Positions 25,728-33,999 of a stretch of DNA of 64,000 bases are shown piece by piece (positions within the stretch are counted from its first letter, which is position 1; each line of letters starts with the position of its first letter). The position numbers and the translations under genes are program-made. Source of the DNA: Asaia bogorensis (GTDB taxonomy: Bacteria; Pseudomonadota; Alphaproteobacteria; CACIAM-22H2); the NCBI GenBank assembly GCA_945901855.1, contig CAMDLT010000010.1, positions 34,692 to 98,691 of the forward strand, read 5' to 3'. Under the pieces are notes generated by a model that did not search any database, was not told the origin of the DNA, and saw nothing but the letters and a program-made list of their open reading frames with translations.

Positions 25728-26456
25728 ATGTATAGTTTTCGTGTCGTTCTCGTTGTCCTGGCTATGCTTGGGCTTGGGGCGTGCGCGCAGACCAATTTTC
25801 GCGCGCAGGATGCTCTGGCCCGCGGCAGCGACGGCGTCGAAACGCCGCGTATTCTGGTCATGCCCGTCGACGTCGTTTTGTCGGAACTGAGTTTCGGCGG
25901 ATATCCGTCGCCACGCGCCGACTGGACGCAGGCTGCGCGCGCGACGATGGCAAAAGCGCTCGAACTCGAGTTGAGCGAAGCCAAAGTCGATTTCGTGAAT
26001 TTTGTTGGTCCCGAGACTCTGTCCGACGAAGTCGCGAAGATCCTGCGGATGAACGCTGCGGTCGGCGAATCGATCAAGGCTCATCAGTATGACGGGCCGG
26101 CCGCCCTGCCGACCAAACGCGGAACGTTCGATTGGAGCCTTGGCCCCGAAGTCGCCGCACTGCGCGAGGGTACCAACGCCAATTATGGGCTGTTTTTCCA
26201 TGTCCGCGATTCCTATTCGAGCGGGGCGCGCGTGGCCGCACAAGTTGTCGCCGCAGTCGTCTTCGGCCATACCTTGCAGGGCGGCATCCAAGTCGGGCTG
26301 GTTTCGTTGGTCGACCTCGAAACCGGCAAGGTCGTTTGGTTCAACCGGTTGCAGCGCGGCGAGGGCGATCTGCGCACCGACGGTCCGGCGCGCGAGACGA
26401 TGAAGATGCTGCTGACCGGCATGCCGAAATGGGAATCGAACGGCGCCGCTTCCTGA
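25728..26456 (+). CDS. Lipoprotein of unknown function
   Basis: 242 residues from the ATG at 25728 (an upstream in-frame start at 25680 lacks a sensible signal). The signal MYSFRVVLVVLAMLGLGAC ends in a lipobox, so the protein should be lipidated and exported. The mature part contains ETPRILVMPVDVVLSELS, long helices around residues 65-95, and a VAAQVVAAVVFGHTLQGG stretch followed by SLVDLETGKVVWFN; strands of this kind recall TolB- or CsgG-like N-terminal folds, but the family is not identified. Its end overlaps the M48 protease start by 28 bases, so the two are coupled. Confidence 0.75.
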   Translation: MYSFRVVLVVLAMLGLGACAQTNFRAQDALARGSDGVETPRILVMPVDVVLSELSFGGYPSPRADWTQAARATMAKALELELSEAKVDFVNFVGPETLSDEVAKILRMNAAVGESIKAHQYDGPAALPTKRGTFDWSLGPEVAALREGTNANYGLFFHVRDSYSSGARVAAQVVAAVVFGHTLQGGIQVGLVSLVDLETGKVVWFNRLQRGEGDLRTDGPARETMKMLLTGMPKWESNGAAS

Positions 26457-27628
26457 CCAGCGGATTTTGCGCGCTGTGCGCAGGCCCTGGTCTGCTCGCC
26501 TGCACGCCCACGGACGGACGTCCGCAAACCGGCATCGATGCCAATGCCGATCTCGGCGCACGACGCACGCCCGAGCAACCAGATCCGACGCCACTCGACG
26601 AAGGTTTCCGGGCCGTGCTGGATCGCGAGGAAGGGCGCATCCGCAATTCGCGGGCGCGCGTGCGCGATCCCAAATTGGTTGCCTACATCGAAGCGCGCGT
26701 CGCCGAAGTCGCAGGACCTTATGCGCGCGACATTCGCCCCTACGTGATGCGCGCGCCCAATTTCAATGCGAGCCAATTCCCCAACGGTATGATGCACATC
26801 CAAACCGGCCTTTTGGTTCGCTGCCGCAACGAAGCCCAGATGATGGCGGTGCTTGGCCACGAGTTTGGCCACTACGTGCGCCGCCACGGCATCGAGCGTC
26901 ACGAAAATTCGAGAGGAGCCTCTGACTTTTTTATGGCGCTTCAGATGCTCCTTGGCGCGGCAGGCATCAACGGCACGTCGGCTTCTGTTGCCCATATGCT
27001 GGACCTGCAAGGCTTTGCCTTTTCGCGCGACCATGAGCGCGAAGCCGACGAGATCGGTATCCGCAGGATGGCCGAACTGGGTCTTTCGCCGGAAGAAGCG
27101 GCCAAAACATGGGAATCGCTGGTCGCGGAGCTGGGGGCGATTGGCGTCCGAGGCGATCGCTACAATCCGCTGTCGACGCATCCGGCGACGTCCGAGCGAA
27201 TCGCGACCTTGCGGGCACGCGCGCGCGATTTGGGCACGGGCCTCACACGCCGAGAGCGCTATCTGGCCGCGATCGCGGATATACGCCCCTCGCTGTTCGA
27301 CGAGGAACTGCGGACGGGCAACTATGCCGGGACGATTTCGATTTGCGACGGCTGGATCGGCGACGATCCGCGCGATGCCCTGGCCCATTTTACGCGCGGC
27401 GAAGCGTTCCGCCTGCGCAACCGCGACGACGACGCGCGGCATGCGCGCCAGGCGCTCGACTGGGCGGCAGGGCTTCAAGGCGCGCCGCCGGCAACGTTCC
27501 GCGCCTTGGGCCAGCTCCATCGCCGCGAGGGCCGCGCCAGCGAGGCCGACCGCAATTTCAAACGCTATCTGGAACTTGCCCCCGTCGCCCCGGATCGTCA
27601 GGCGATCCGGGCCATGATTTCGAGCTGA
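26429..27628 (+). CDS. M48-family zinc metalloprotease with C-terminal TPR-like region, putative Tat lipoprotein
   Basis: 399 residues from the ATG at 26429, inside the end of the preceding lipoprotein gene. The N-terminus has RRRFL followed by a hydrophobic core and LLAC, so a twin-arginine lipoprotein signal is likely. The protease domain has HEFGH at 144-148, the zinc and catalytic site, and the third ligand region DHEREADEIG near 201-210. Residues about 290-395 form paired helices like tetratricopeptide repeats, the BepA/YfgC plan. BepA-type proteases check outer-membrane protein assembly. It sits between two lipoproteins in one operon. Confidence 0.85.
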   Translation: MGIERRRFLTSGFCALCAGPGLLACTPTDGRPQTGIDANADLGARRTPEQPDPTPLDEGFRAVLDREEGRIRNSRARVRDPKLVAYIEARVAEVAGPYARDIRPYVMRAPNFNASQFPNGMMHIQTGLLVRCRNEAQMMAVLGHEFGHYVRRHGIERHENSRGASDFFMALQMLLGAAGINGTSASVAHMLDLQGFAFSRDHEREADEIGIRRMAELGLSPEEAAKTWESLVAELGAIGVRGDRYNPLSTHPATSERIATLRARARDLGTGLTRRERYLAAIADIRPSLFDEELRTGNYAGTISICDGWIGDDPRDALAHFTRGEAFRLRNRDDDARHARQALDWAAGLQGAPPATFRALGQLHRREGRASEADRNFKRYLELAPVAPDRQAIRAMISS

Positions 27629-27643
27629 ACATCCGGAGCCGAT

Positions 27644-28252
27644 ATGCGCCGCTTTGCCCTTCTGGTTTTTGTTCTGTCGCTGGCCGGCTGCACGCACTAT
27701 GCGGCGTTCGAGCCGACCAACGCCAATTTGGACGGGCGCGTCGTCGTGCCGTTCGAGCAGCGCTGGAACCGCGCGATCGAAGGCCCGGAGAAAAATTGGG
27801 GCCATTTTTGGACCAAGGACGGGCCGTTGCTGAATGCGCTGATCGCCTTCACGGCCGTGCGCGACGACAAGCTGCTGCTCGAAGCCAGCCAGTCGGAGAC
27901 TTTTATGAGCAAAGAAGAAGTGCGCAATTTGCCGCGCTTCAAGCTCAAGGAAGACCCGGCCGATACGCTGACGCTGCTCCAGCGCCAGTTGGCCAATTCG
28001 ATCGGGGCGCAGGATTTTGCGCTGATCGATCTTTCGCCGGCCAAAATAGCGGGCCAGGACGGGTTTCGCTTCGAGTTCACGTTTGCGACCGACCGGGGCG
28101 TCGAAACGGACCGGCGGGCTCTGGGGGCCGGTTTTACCTACGACGACAAGCTGACGCTGATCGTTTTCCACGCGGCCGAGCCCTATTATTTCGAGCGCGA
28201 CCGGGCCGAGATCGAGCGCATGCTGGCCGGACTGCGCGTTCCGGGCAACTGA
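27644..28252 (+). CDS. Lipoprotein of unknown function
   Basis: 202 residues. The signal MRRFALLVFVLSLAGC ends in a lipobox. The mature domain has WNRAIEGPEKNWGHFWTKDGPLLN and a later GQDGFRFEFTFATDRGVETDRRALGAGF segment, consistent with a small alpha/beta periplasmic fold. It follows the M48 protease by 15 bases, with a CCGGAG ribosome site just ahead of the ATG, and is the last gene of that three-gene unit. A role alongside the protease in envelope quality control is inferred from position only. Confidence 0.75.
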   Translation: MRRFALLVFVLSLAGCTHYAAFEPTNANLDGRVVVPFEQRWNRAIEGPEKNWGHFWTKDGPLLNALIAFTAVRDDKLLLEASQSETFMSKEEVRNLPRFKLKEDPADTLTLLQRQLANSIGAQDFALIDLSPAKIAGQDGFRFEFTFATDRGVETDRRALGAGFTYDDKLTLIVFHAAEPYYFERDRAEIERMLAGLRVPGN

Positions 28253-28324
28253 CAGCCCCCTTGCCCGACTCGGGGCTAAAGCCCCATAGTCATGGTCGAA
28301 TTTCGTCTGCCAGCGAGGATATGG

Positions 28325-28999
28325 ATGGGCCATCCGATCGAACTGACCGCCAACGACGGCCATAGCTTCCAGGCGTGGCGCGCCGATCCGCCCGGCAAGC
28401 CCAAAGCCGGCATCGTCGTGGTGCAGGAGATTTTTGGCCTCAACGAGCATATGCGCAAAACCGCCGAAGGCTTCGGCTATGACGGGTACTTGGCGCTGTG
28501 CCCGGCTTTGTTCGACCGCGTAACGCCGGGCATCGAGCTTGGCTACACCGAGGACGACATCGCCAAGGGCCGCGAGCTGCGCGCCAAAGTTGCCGCACCG
28601 AAGGCGCTGGCCGACATCGCGGCGTGCGCTGCGGCCCTGCAGCGGGCGGGCTGCCTCAAAATTGCGGTAGTCGGATATTGCTGGGGCGGCACGCTTGCTT
28701 GGCTTGCGGCCACGCGGATCACGGGCCTGAACGCTGCGATCAGCTACTACGGCGGCGGCATCGCCGAGCATGCCCAGGAAATGCCGCGCTGCCCGGTGCT
28801 GTTCCATTTCGGCGAGACCGACGCGTCGATCCCGATGACGGATGTCGATAAAATCGGCCGGTTGCAGCCGGACACCGACATGTTCGTCTATCCGGCCGGA
28901 CACGGCTTTGCGTGCGACGCGCGCGGCAGCTACGATAAACCCTCGACCGAAAAAGCCCGCGAGCGTACGCGCGAATTCCTGCGTCGCTACGCGAACTAA
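28325..28999 (+). CDS. Dienelactone hydrolase-family alpha/beta hydrolase
   Basis: 224 residues from the ATG at 28325, which has GCGAGG upstream; an in-frame start at 28292 is less well placed. The catalytic triad of dienelactone hydrolases is visible: C119 in GYCWGG, D166 in GETDASIP and H193 in PAGHGF, together with the QEIFGL motif at 34-39 whose glutamate controls the cysteine. Members open lactone rings in chlorocatechol breakdown or act on other small esters. No aromatic ring-cleavage genes are nearby, so the substrate is open. No signal peptide. Confidence 0.88.
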   Translation: MGHPIELTANDGHSFQAWRADPPGKPKAGIVVVQEIFGLNEHMRKTAEGFGYDGYLALCPALFDRVTPGIELGYTEDDIAKGRELRAKVAAPKALADIAACAAALQRAGCLKIAVVGYCWGGTLAWLAATRITGLNAAISYYGGGIAEHAQEMPRCPVLFHFGETDASIPMTDVDKIGRLQPDTDMFVYPAGHGFACDARGSYDKPSTEKARERTREFLRRYAN

Positions 29000-29050
29000 A
29001 CCCCAGGTTGCAAGACCGGGCAAACGGCTGGGTTTTGGCATCGCCCGCCC

Positions 29051-29905
29051 CTACCCGGCCGAGAACGCCAGCGCGACGCCGCCCGCCTCGGACGGCGCAA
29101 CGTGCAGCGTGTGCAGGCGGTCGCGCTCGAATTCGATGCCGCCGTCGGCAAGTGCTGCTTCGCACGCCCCGATATCGGCAACTCTTATCCCCATGCCGGC
29201 ATAGCCCGCGCGTACCGGCGCGTCAGATGCGATGGCCGGGTGCATGAAGGCAAGGTCGGCGGGCCGAACGACGAGCAAAAAACCGCCGCCCCGCCCGAAG
29301 CGCAGCGCCACCGTCTCGTCGGTCGCAGTGGCGGAACCGAGGCCGAAAATCGCCTCGAACGGTTCGATCAGCGCCAGCGGATCTTCGGCAACGCAGGTCA
29401 CGCTCGAAATGCCGATCGCGGCGTTGGGATGGACGCACCAGGCCGGTTGCCAGACCGTTTCGCGCGCCAAATGCTCGGTCACAAAAGGTTTGAGCCCGCC
29501 GGCATAGGCGCGTTCGGGCATCGCGAGGGCAAAATGCGGCTCGACATTGCCGCCCGGCAGTTCGATGAAGCGAGAGAGTTGCTTGACGGCATGCGGCATT
29601 CCGCGAGCGCCGAGCCACAAAGCAGCCTCGGCCGCCGAATCGGCCGCCAGCGAAAAGCCGAGCAAGCCCGGCCCGTGCGCTGCCAGCATGTCGGCAAGCC
29701 CGTTGTCGAACTGGCTGGGATCGACCGAGCCCAGCAGTTCGACATAGTCGGACGCGAACATCGCGCAGTAATTGCCGGTCCCCCACCCTTTGTGGCGACC
29801 GCGCGGCGTCAGCTGGAAACCCAGCCGTTCCCAAGATCGGCGCGCGCCTTCCAGATCGTCGGTGCCGACGATCGTGTGGTCGATGCCTTTGAGGGGGCCG
29901 ATCAC
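29051..29905 (-). CDS. VOC-superfamily (glyoxalase-like) protein
   Basis: 284 residues from GTG at 29905, four bases after the aldolase/dehydrogenase stop; there is no ATG in a sensible place. The N-terminal GIDHTIVGTDDLEGARRSWERLGFQLTPRGRHKGWGTGNYCAMF is a classical first VOC module with the metal-ligand histidine (about residue 9), and a second module follows from about 145 (HPNAAIGISSVTCVAED). The form matches the glyoxalase-like domain proteins. These use a metal to isomerise, epoxide-open or dioxygenate small molecules; the substrate is unknown. Third gene of the mtnP operon. Confidence 0.78.
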   Translation of the reverse strand: MIGPLKGIDHTIVGTDDLEGARRSWERLGFQLTPRGRHKGWGTGNYCAMFASDYVELLGSVDPSQFDNGLADMLAAHGPGLLGFSLAADSAAEAALWLGARGMPHAVKQLSRFIELPGGNVEPHFALAMPERAYAGGLKPFVTEHLARETVWQPAWCVHPNAAIGISSVTCVAEDPLALIEPFEAIFGLGSATATDETVALRFGRGGGFLLVVRPADLAFMHPAIASDAPVRAGYAGMGIRVADIGACEAALADGGIEFERDRLHTLHVAPSEAGGVALAFSAG

Positions 29906-29909
29906 GACA

Positions 29910-31958
29910 CTACCGCAGGGCGGCGGCAATATTGCCGCCATCGACGGTCAGCACGGCGCCGGTCGTCTTTTCGGCCAGCGCCAAAAAGACAAAGGCCTGC
30001 GCCACGTCTTCGGCCGTCACTTCGAGGCCCAGAAGATTGCCGCCCATATATTCGTTTTCGGAAAGGCCGCGCGCCTTGGAGCGGCTGGCGATCATCGCAT
30101 CGGTCAGCAGGCCCGTGCGGATGCGGTCGGCATTGATGCCGTTGGCGCGAATGCCGATCGCCCCGTAATCGACCGCGTACTGGCGCAGCAAGAACATGGT
30201 CGAAGCCTTGGGCAGACCGTAGGGGCCAAAATCGAGCCCCGGATTGACGGCCTGCTTCGAGACGTTGAACAGCAAGGCCCCGCCCGTCCCCTGCGCTTTC
30301 AAGATGCGCACCGCATTCTGGGCCACGTGCTGGTGGGCGAAGAAATTGAGCTCGAAACTTTCGCGCAGCAATTTTTCGTCCACTTCGCCGATCTTGCCCT
30401 GCCACGCGGCGCCGGCGTTGGAAACGACGATATCGATGCCGCCGAAGCGCACGGCGGCAGCATCGAAAGCGGCGCGAACGTCGCCTGCTTGCGTCACGTC
30501 GCAGGCAAGCCCCAGCCCGCCGAATTTCCGCGCCACCGCCTGCGCCGACGCGCCGTCGCGGTCGAGCACGACGATCTCGCAGCCCTCGGCCGCGAACGCT
30601 GCGGCGCACGCAGCCCCGATGCCCGAGCCGCCGCCGGTGACAAGTGCTACCTGGCGCTGCAAGCGCTTTTCGGCCGCCTTGCCGAGCTTCGCCTGTTCGA
30701 GCGACCAGTATTCGACGTCGAACAGATCGGCCTCGGACACGCTTTCGAACGGCCCCAGCGCTTCGGCATCCGCGATCGCGGCGGCGGAATTGTCCAGCAA
30801 ATCGCCTGCGATTTTGGCGTCCTTCGCGGTGATGCCCGCGCAGAACGCGCCGATGCCGGGGACCAGCACCACGCGCGGGCTGGTATCGAGAATCTTTTTG
30901 GTGCCGCCCAGGCGCTTGTTGTGGCGTTCGAAATAGTCGCGATATTCGGCATCGTACGCGGCGCGCGCGGCCCGCAGATTTTGCGCGAACCCGGCCAGAT
31001 CGCCCGCAGCCGGGGCCGCCACGATCATGGGCTTGCCCTTGGTGCGAATGACGTGGTCAGGCGTGATGGTACCGGCCCTTGCGTAACGCTGCACGTCCGC
31101 GCCGTTGGCGTAGTTCAGCACGTCCGCATTGCGGCGCAGATCGAGCACGAAGCGCTTGAAGCGGCCCTCGCCCTGCTTCAGCGCCAGCGCGCCGCGCACC
31201 AGCGGGGCGATCTCGGCGGCACTGGCGAGTTTGGCGGGCAAGGAGACGCCCGCAAAAACCTTGCGCCCGACCTTGGCGATGCGGTTTTCGGCGAGCGTGA
31301 CCAGATCGATCATGCGGTCGTAGGATTGCTTGGCGTCGGCCCCCCACGAAAAAATCCCGTGTTTGTGCAGCACCAGCCCGATCGCGTTTGGATGCGCTGC
31401 CGCCGCCTCGCCCGCTTGCTTGGCCAAATCGAAACCCGGCATCACGTAATCGACCACGGGGGCAAGATCGCCGTAGATTTCGCGCAGCAGATCCATGCCG
31501 TTGGCATGGTCGGAGACCGACAGCACGGCATTGGCGTGGGTGTGGTCGACGAATTTGGCGGGCAAAAAGGCGTGGAACAACGTTTCGACCGACGGGTTGG
31601 GTGCTGCCGCATCGAGCAGGTTCAAGCGCTGGAAATTGACCATATCTTCGTCCGACAGCCGGTCGAGCTTGGTCAGTTTGCGCAACGGGTCGAGGCGCAC
31701 GGCCGGCAAACCGGCGGGCTCGATCGTGCCCATATCCCAGCCCGAGCCCTTGACGCAGAGCACGTCGACGTCGTCGCCCAGCGTATCCTTCATGCGCGTC
31801 TTGACCGAACTGTTGCCCCCGCCATGCAGCACCAGCGCCGGCACCCCGCCGATCAGCCGCGTGGTGTAGGTGCGGATCGCCAGATCTTCGTTGGCGCCGA
31901 GCGCGCCGTATTTGGCGATCGCGGCGTTCGCATCGGCTTGGGAATAGAGATTTTTCAT
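29910..31958 (-). CDS. Bifunctional class II aldolase / short-chain dehydrogenase (RhaD-like fusion)
   Basis: 682 residues in two parts. Residues 1 to about 400 are a class II aldolase/adducin domain with zinc histidines in HGGGNSSVK, VDHTHANAV and LHKHGIFSWG. From about 430 a short-chain dehydrogenase has the NAD motif TGGGSGIG and the active YGLPK (YxxxK). Such fusions in sugar pathways cleave a 1-phosphoketose to DHAP plus an aldehyde and then oxidise or reduce the aldehyde; rhamnulose 1-phosphate is the best-known substrate. No rhamnose genes are nearby. It lies five bases downstream of mtnP, which points to 5-methylthio- or 5-deoxy-ribulose 1-phosphate as an alternative substrate. Confidence 0.85.
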   Translation of the reverse strand: MKNLYSQADANAAIAKYGALGANEDLAIRTYTTRLIGGVPALVLHGGGNSSVKTRMKDTLGDDVDVLCVKGSGWDMGTIEPAGLPAVRLDPLRKLTKLDRLSDEDMVNFQRLNLLDAAAPNPSVETLFHAFLPAKFVDHTHANAVLSVSDHANGMDLLREIYGDLAPVVDYVMPGFDLAKQAGEAAAAHPNAIGLVLHKHGIFSWGADAKQSYDRMIDLVTLAENRIAKVGRKVFAGVSLPAKLASAAEIAPLVRGALALKQGEGRFKRFVLDLRRNADVLNYANGADVQRYARAGTITPDHVIRTKGKPMIVAAPAAGDLAGFAQNLRAARAAYDAEYRDYFERHNKRLGGTKKILDTSPRVVLVPGIGAFCAGITAKDAKIAGDLLDNSAAAIADAEALGPFESVSEADLFDVEYWSLEQAKLGKAAEKRLQRQVALVTGGGSGIGAACAAAFAAEGCEIVVLDRDGASAQAVARKFGGLGLACDVTQAGDVRAAFDAAAVRFGGIDIVVSNAGAAWQGKIGEVDEKLLRESFELNFFAHQHVAQNAVRILKAQGTGGALLFNVSKQAVNPGLDFGPYGLPKASTMFLLRQYAVDYGAIGIRANGINADRIRTGLLTDAMIASRSKARGLSENEYMGGNLLGLEVTAEDVAQAFVFLALAEKTTGAVLTVDGGNIAAALR

Positions 31959-31963
31959 CGCCC

Positions 31964-32875
31964 TCAACCTTGTTTGTTCAAAACGCGGCCCGCGACCGCA
32001 CCCAGCTTCGCGACCATCGCCGGATCGCGCGAAGCCGGGCCCGTGATGAGGGCTGCTTCGAGCGACGTGTGGCAGCCGGCGTGGCACGCGGCATCGCGCG
32101 CCCGCAGCCCCGGCGCCACCGCCTTGACCAATGCGCGCGCTTTGTCGGCGTTTTCCAGCAGCACCTTGACCACCGCATCGACCGTCACGTGGTCGTGGTC
32201 GGGATGCCAGCAATCGTAGTCGGTCACCATCGCGACGGTGGCGTAGCAAAGCTCGGCTTCGCGCGCGAGTTTGGCTTCGGGCATGTTGGTCATGCCGATC
32301 ACCGAACAGCCCCAGCTGCGATAGAGCTCGCTTTCGGCCTTCGAGGAAAACTGCGGACCTTCCATGACCATGTAGGTGCCGCCGCGCGAATGCGGCAGCT
32401 TCAGCGACTGCGCGGCCGCGACCAGATGATCGCCCAAGCGCGAACACACCGGATGCGCCATCGACACGTGCGCGACGAGGCCCGTGCCGAAAAAGCTTTT
32501 TTCGCGCGCGAATGTGCGGTCGATGAACTGGTCCACGATCACGAAATGGCCCGGCGGAAGTTCGGCCTTGAGCGAGCCCACCGCCGACACCGAAACGATT
32601 TCCGTCACGCCCGCGCGCTTCAGCGCATCGATGTTGGCGCGGAAATTGAGGTCGGTCGGCGAGAGTTTGTGGCCGCGACCGTGGCGCGGCAGGAAGACGA
32701 TTTCCTGGCCGTCCAGCTCGCCGAACAGCAGATCGTCCGACGGTTTGCCCCACGGCGTTTCGACCGCCTGCCAGCGCGTGTTGACGAGGCCCGGAATGTC
32801 GTACACGCCCGAACCGCCGATCACGCCAAGCTTGGGCGGGGTTCCGGGGATCGTGCTTCGAGGGGCGCTGGTCAT
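31964..32875 (-). CDS. mtnP: S-methyl-5'-thioadenosine phosphorylase
   Basis: 303 residues. PNP/UDP phosphorylase family 2 features: GVIGGSGVYDIPGL near 17-30, the phosphate loop RHGRGHKLSPTDLNFRANI near 63-81, EGPQFSSKAES, and VIGMTNMPEAKLAREAELCYATVAMVTDYD, all as in MTA phosphorylase. It splits methylthioadenosine, a by-product of polyamine and homoserine lactone synthesis, into adenine and methylthioribose 1-phosphate. Its start overlaps the HTH gene upstream (ATGA 32872-32875) and its stop lies five bases before the aldolase/dehydrogenase. mtnA, mtnB and other standard methionine salvage genes are not in the window. Confidence 0.93.
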   Translation of the reverse strand: MTSAPRSTIPGTPPKLGVIGGSGVYDIPGLVNTRWQAVETPWGKPSDDLLFGELDGQEIVFLPRHGRGHKLSPTDLNFRANIDALKRAGVTEIVSVSAVGSLKAELPPGHFVIVDQFIDRTFAREKSFFGTGLVAHVSMAHPVCSRLGDHLVAAAQSLKLPHSRGGTYMVMEGPQFSSKAESELYRSWGCSVIGMTNMPEAKLAREAELCYATVAMVTDYDCWHPDHDHVTVDAVVKVLLENADKARALVKAVAPGLRARDAACHAGCHTSLEAALITGPASRDPAMVAKLGAVAGRVLNKQG

Positions 32876-33606
32876 CGGCGTGGGGCTCCGCTGGCGGATG
32901 GTTTTTGGCGCTTCCTTGTAGCGGATTTGGGCTTGCGATCAATCTTGGCTTGGGGCTTGGCGGCCGTGCTCGCCGAAATTGGCGACGCAAGGCGACCATG
33001 CGCGTCGGTCGCCAATTTATCTGTTTGATTTGGCTTGAATGTCGCCTCGCCGACGAACGCGGATTGGGGCGCGGGCACGCGCTCGGGCGCGGGTTGGGGT
33101 TCGGGTTGGAATTCGGGGTCCAGCGCTTCGTCGAAATAGGGTGCGTCGGTATCGAGGGTCTCTTGCGTTCCGTCGCCAAGCTGGCGGCTGGGCAGCGCAT
33201 GGTTGGTTATCCCCAGCCGGTCCGCTGCCCACAGCAGCACGCGGATATTGCCGCCATTGACCTCGCGCTCGATCCTGTCGGCGATCGTGCGGCGCAGGCC
33301 CTCGATCTGCGACCCGCATTCGGCGGCGATGCGCGCGCGCTCCTCGCCCAGTCGCAAGCGCAGCGCATTGGAAGAGCGCAAAATCCGCCACACATGCTGG
33401 CGCGAACAGCCCACGAAGTGGGCAACCTCGATGGTTGGCACGCCATCGGCCAGCAATGTCGCAACCTCGCCCCAATCGATGCGCCGCCGGGGCCCGCGCC
33501 GCAATGGCGCCGGATCGCGCGCAGGCATTTGGGGCGCTGGGTTTTCGGTATTTAGAACATAAGACGAATTAACGGCGTCGTTGGCGTTTTTCTGTAAATT
33601 TTCCAT
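32872..33606 (-). CDS. Helix-turn-helix protein with disordered basic tail, function unknown
   Basis: 244 residues. Residues about 44-77 (IDWGEVATLLADGVPTIEVAHFVGCSRQHVWRILR) fit a resolvase/terminase-like helix-turn-helix. A helical region to about 130 follows (EERARIAAECG..., LLWAADRLGI). From about 145 the protein is Pro/Ala/Lys-rich and probably disordered, ending in clustered Lys and Arg. It could bind DNA. It starts the operon that contains mtnP (ATGA overlap), so it may regulate it; however, small HTH proteins with this shape also occur in phage remnants, and I do not recognise the family. Confidence 0.6.
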   Translation of the reverse strand: MENLQKNANDAVNSSYVLNTENPAPQMPARDPAPLRRGPRRRIDWGEVATLLADGVPTIEVAHFVGCSRQHVWRILRSSNALRLRLGEERARIAAECGSQIEGLRRTIADRIEREVNGGNIRVLLWAADRLGITNHALPSRQLGDGTQETLDTDAPYFDEALDPEFQPEPQPAPERVPAPQSAFVGEATFKPNQTDKLATDAHGRLASPISASTAAKPQAKIDRKPKSATRKRQKPSASGAPRR

Positions 33607-33734
33607 AGCACACCTTTTTTGACTAGATTGCGGTCTTAAAACCTAACACGGCGATGATTCCGTTGCAATCCTCTTGGGGGCGGCTCAGCCGAATCGCCGC
33701 TGACGCAGGGGCCGAAACCGGTTAAATCGGGCGG

Positions 33735-33992
33735 ATGAAAATGCGATTGTTTCGGCGCTTGCCGCATCGCGCCGCCATGTGGCTGGTGCCGTTTTTTCTG
33801 GCGCTGTTCATGACGCTGATCGTCTCGTCGATCGCGACCGTGAAAGCGGTGGGCGTGCCGCCCGACATCGCGACGCGCGTGGCGTTTGCCTGGGCCACGA
33901 GTTTCGTCGTGGCCTTCCCGTGCGTGCTGGTGATTTTGCCGCTGGTACGCAAACTGGTCGCGCGCCTGGTCGAACCGCCGCCCGAGACTTAG
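33735..33992 (+). CDS. DUF2798 small membrane protein
   Basis: 85 residues with two membrane segments (about 14-34 and 48-70) and a basic N-terminus. The PxxxALFMTLIVS pattern in the first and the WATSFVVAFPCVLVILPLVRKLV pattern in the second match DUF2798, a family of small inner-membrane proteins of unknown role. It is divergent from the HTH gene (128 bases between starts, no other gene) and converges on the broken vapC with seven bases between. Confidence 0.75.
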   Translation: MKMRLFRRLPHRAAMWLVPFFLALFMTLIVSSIATVKAVGVPPDIATRVAFAWATSFVVAFPCVLVILPLVRKLVARLVEPPPET

Positions 33993-33999
33993 CTACGAG

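Noticed and set aside
22890..26594. A 1234-codon open frame on the minus strand
   Set aside because: It is antisense to prs, rplY, pth, ychF and a lipoprotein, all of which have recognised products; long antisense frames are common in GC-rich DNA and the translation shows no domain.
26213..29041. A 942-codon minus-strand frame
   Set aside because: It lies opposite the M48 protease, lipoprotein and dienelactone hydrolase genes and its translation is low-complexity Arg/Ala-rich.
29772..32219. An 815-codon plus-strand frame
   Set aside because: It is the antisense shadow of the aldolase/dehydrogenase and mtnP genes.
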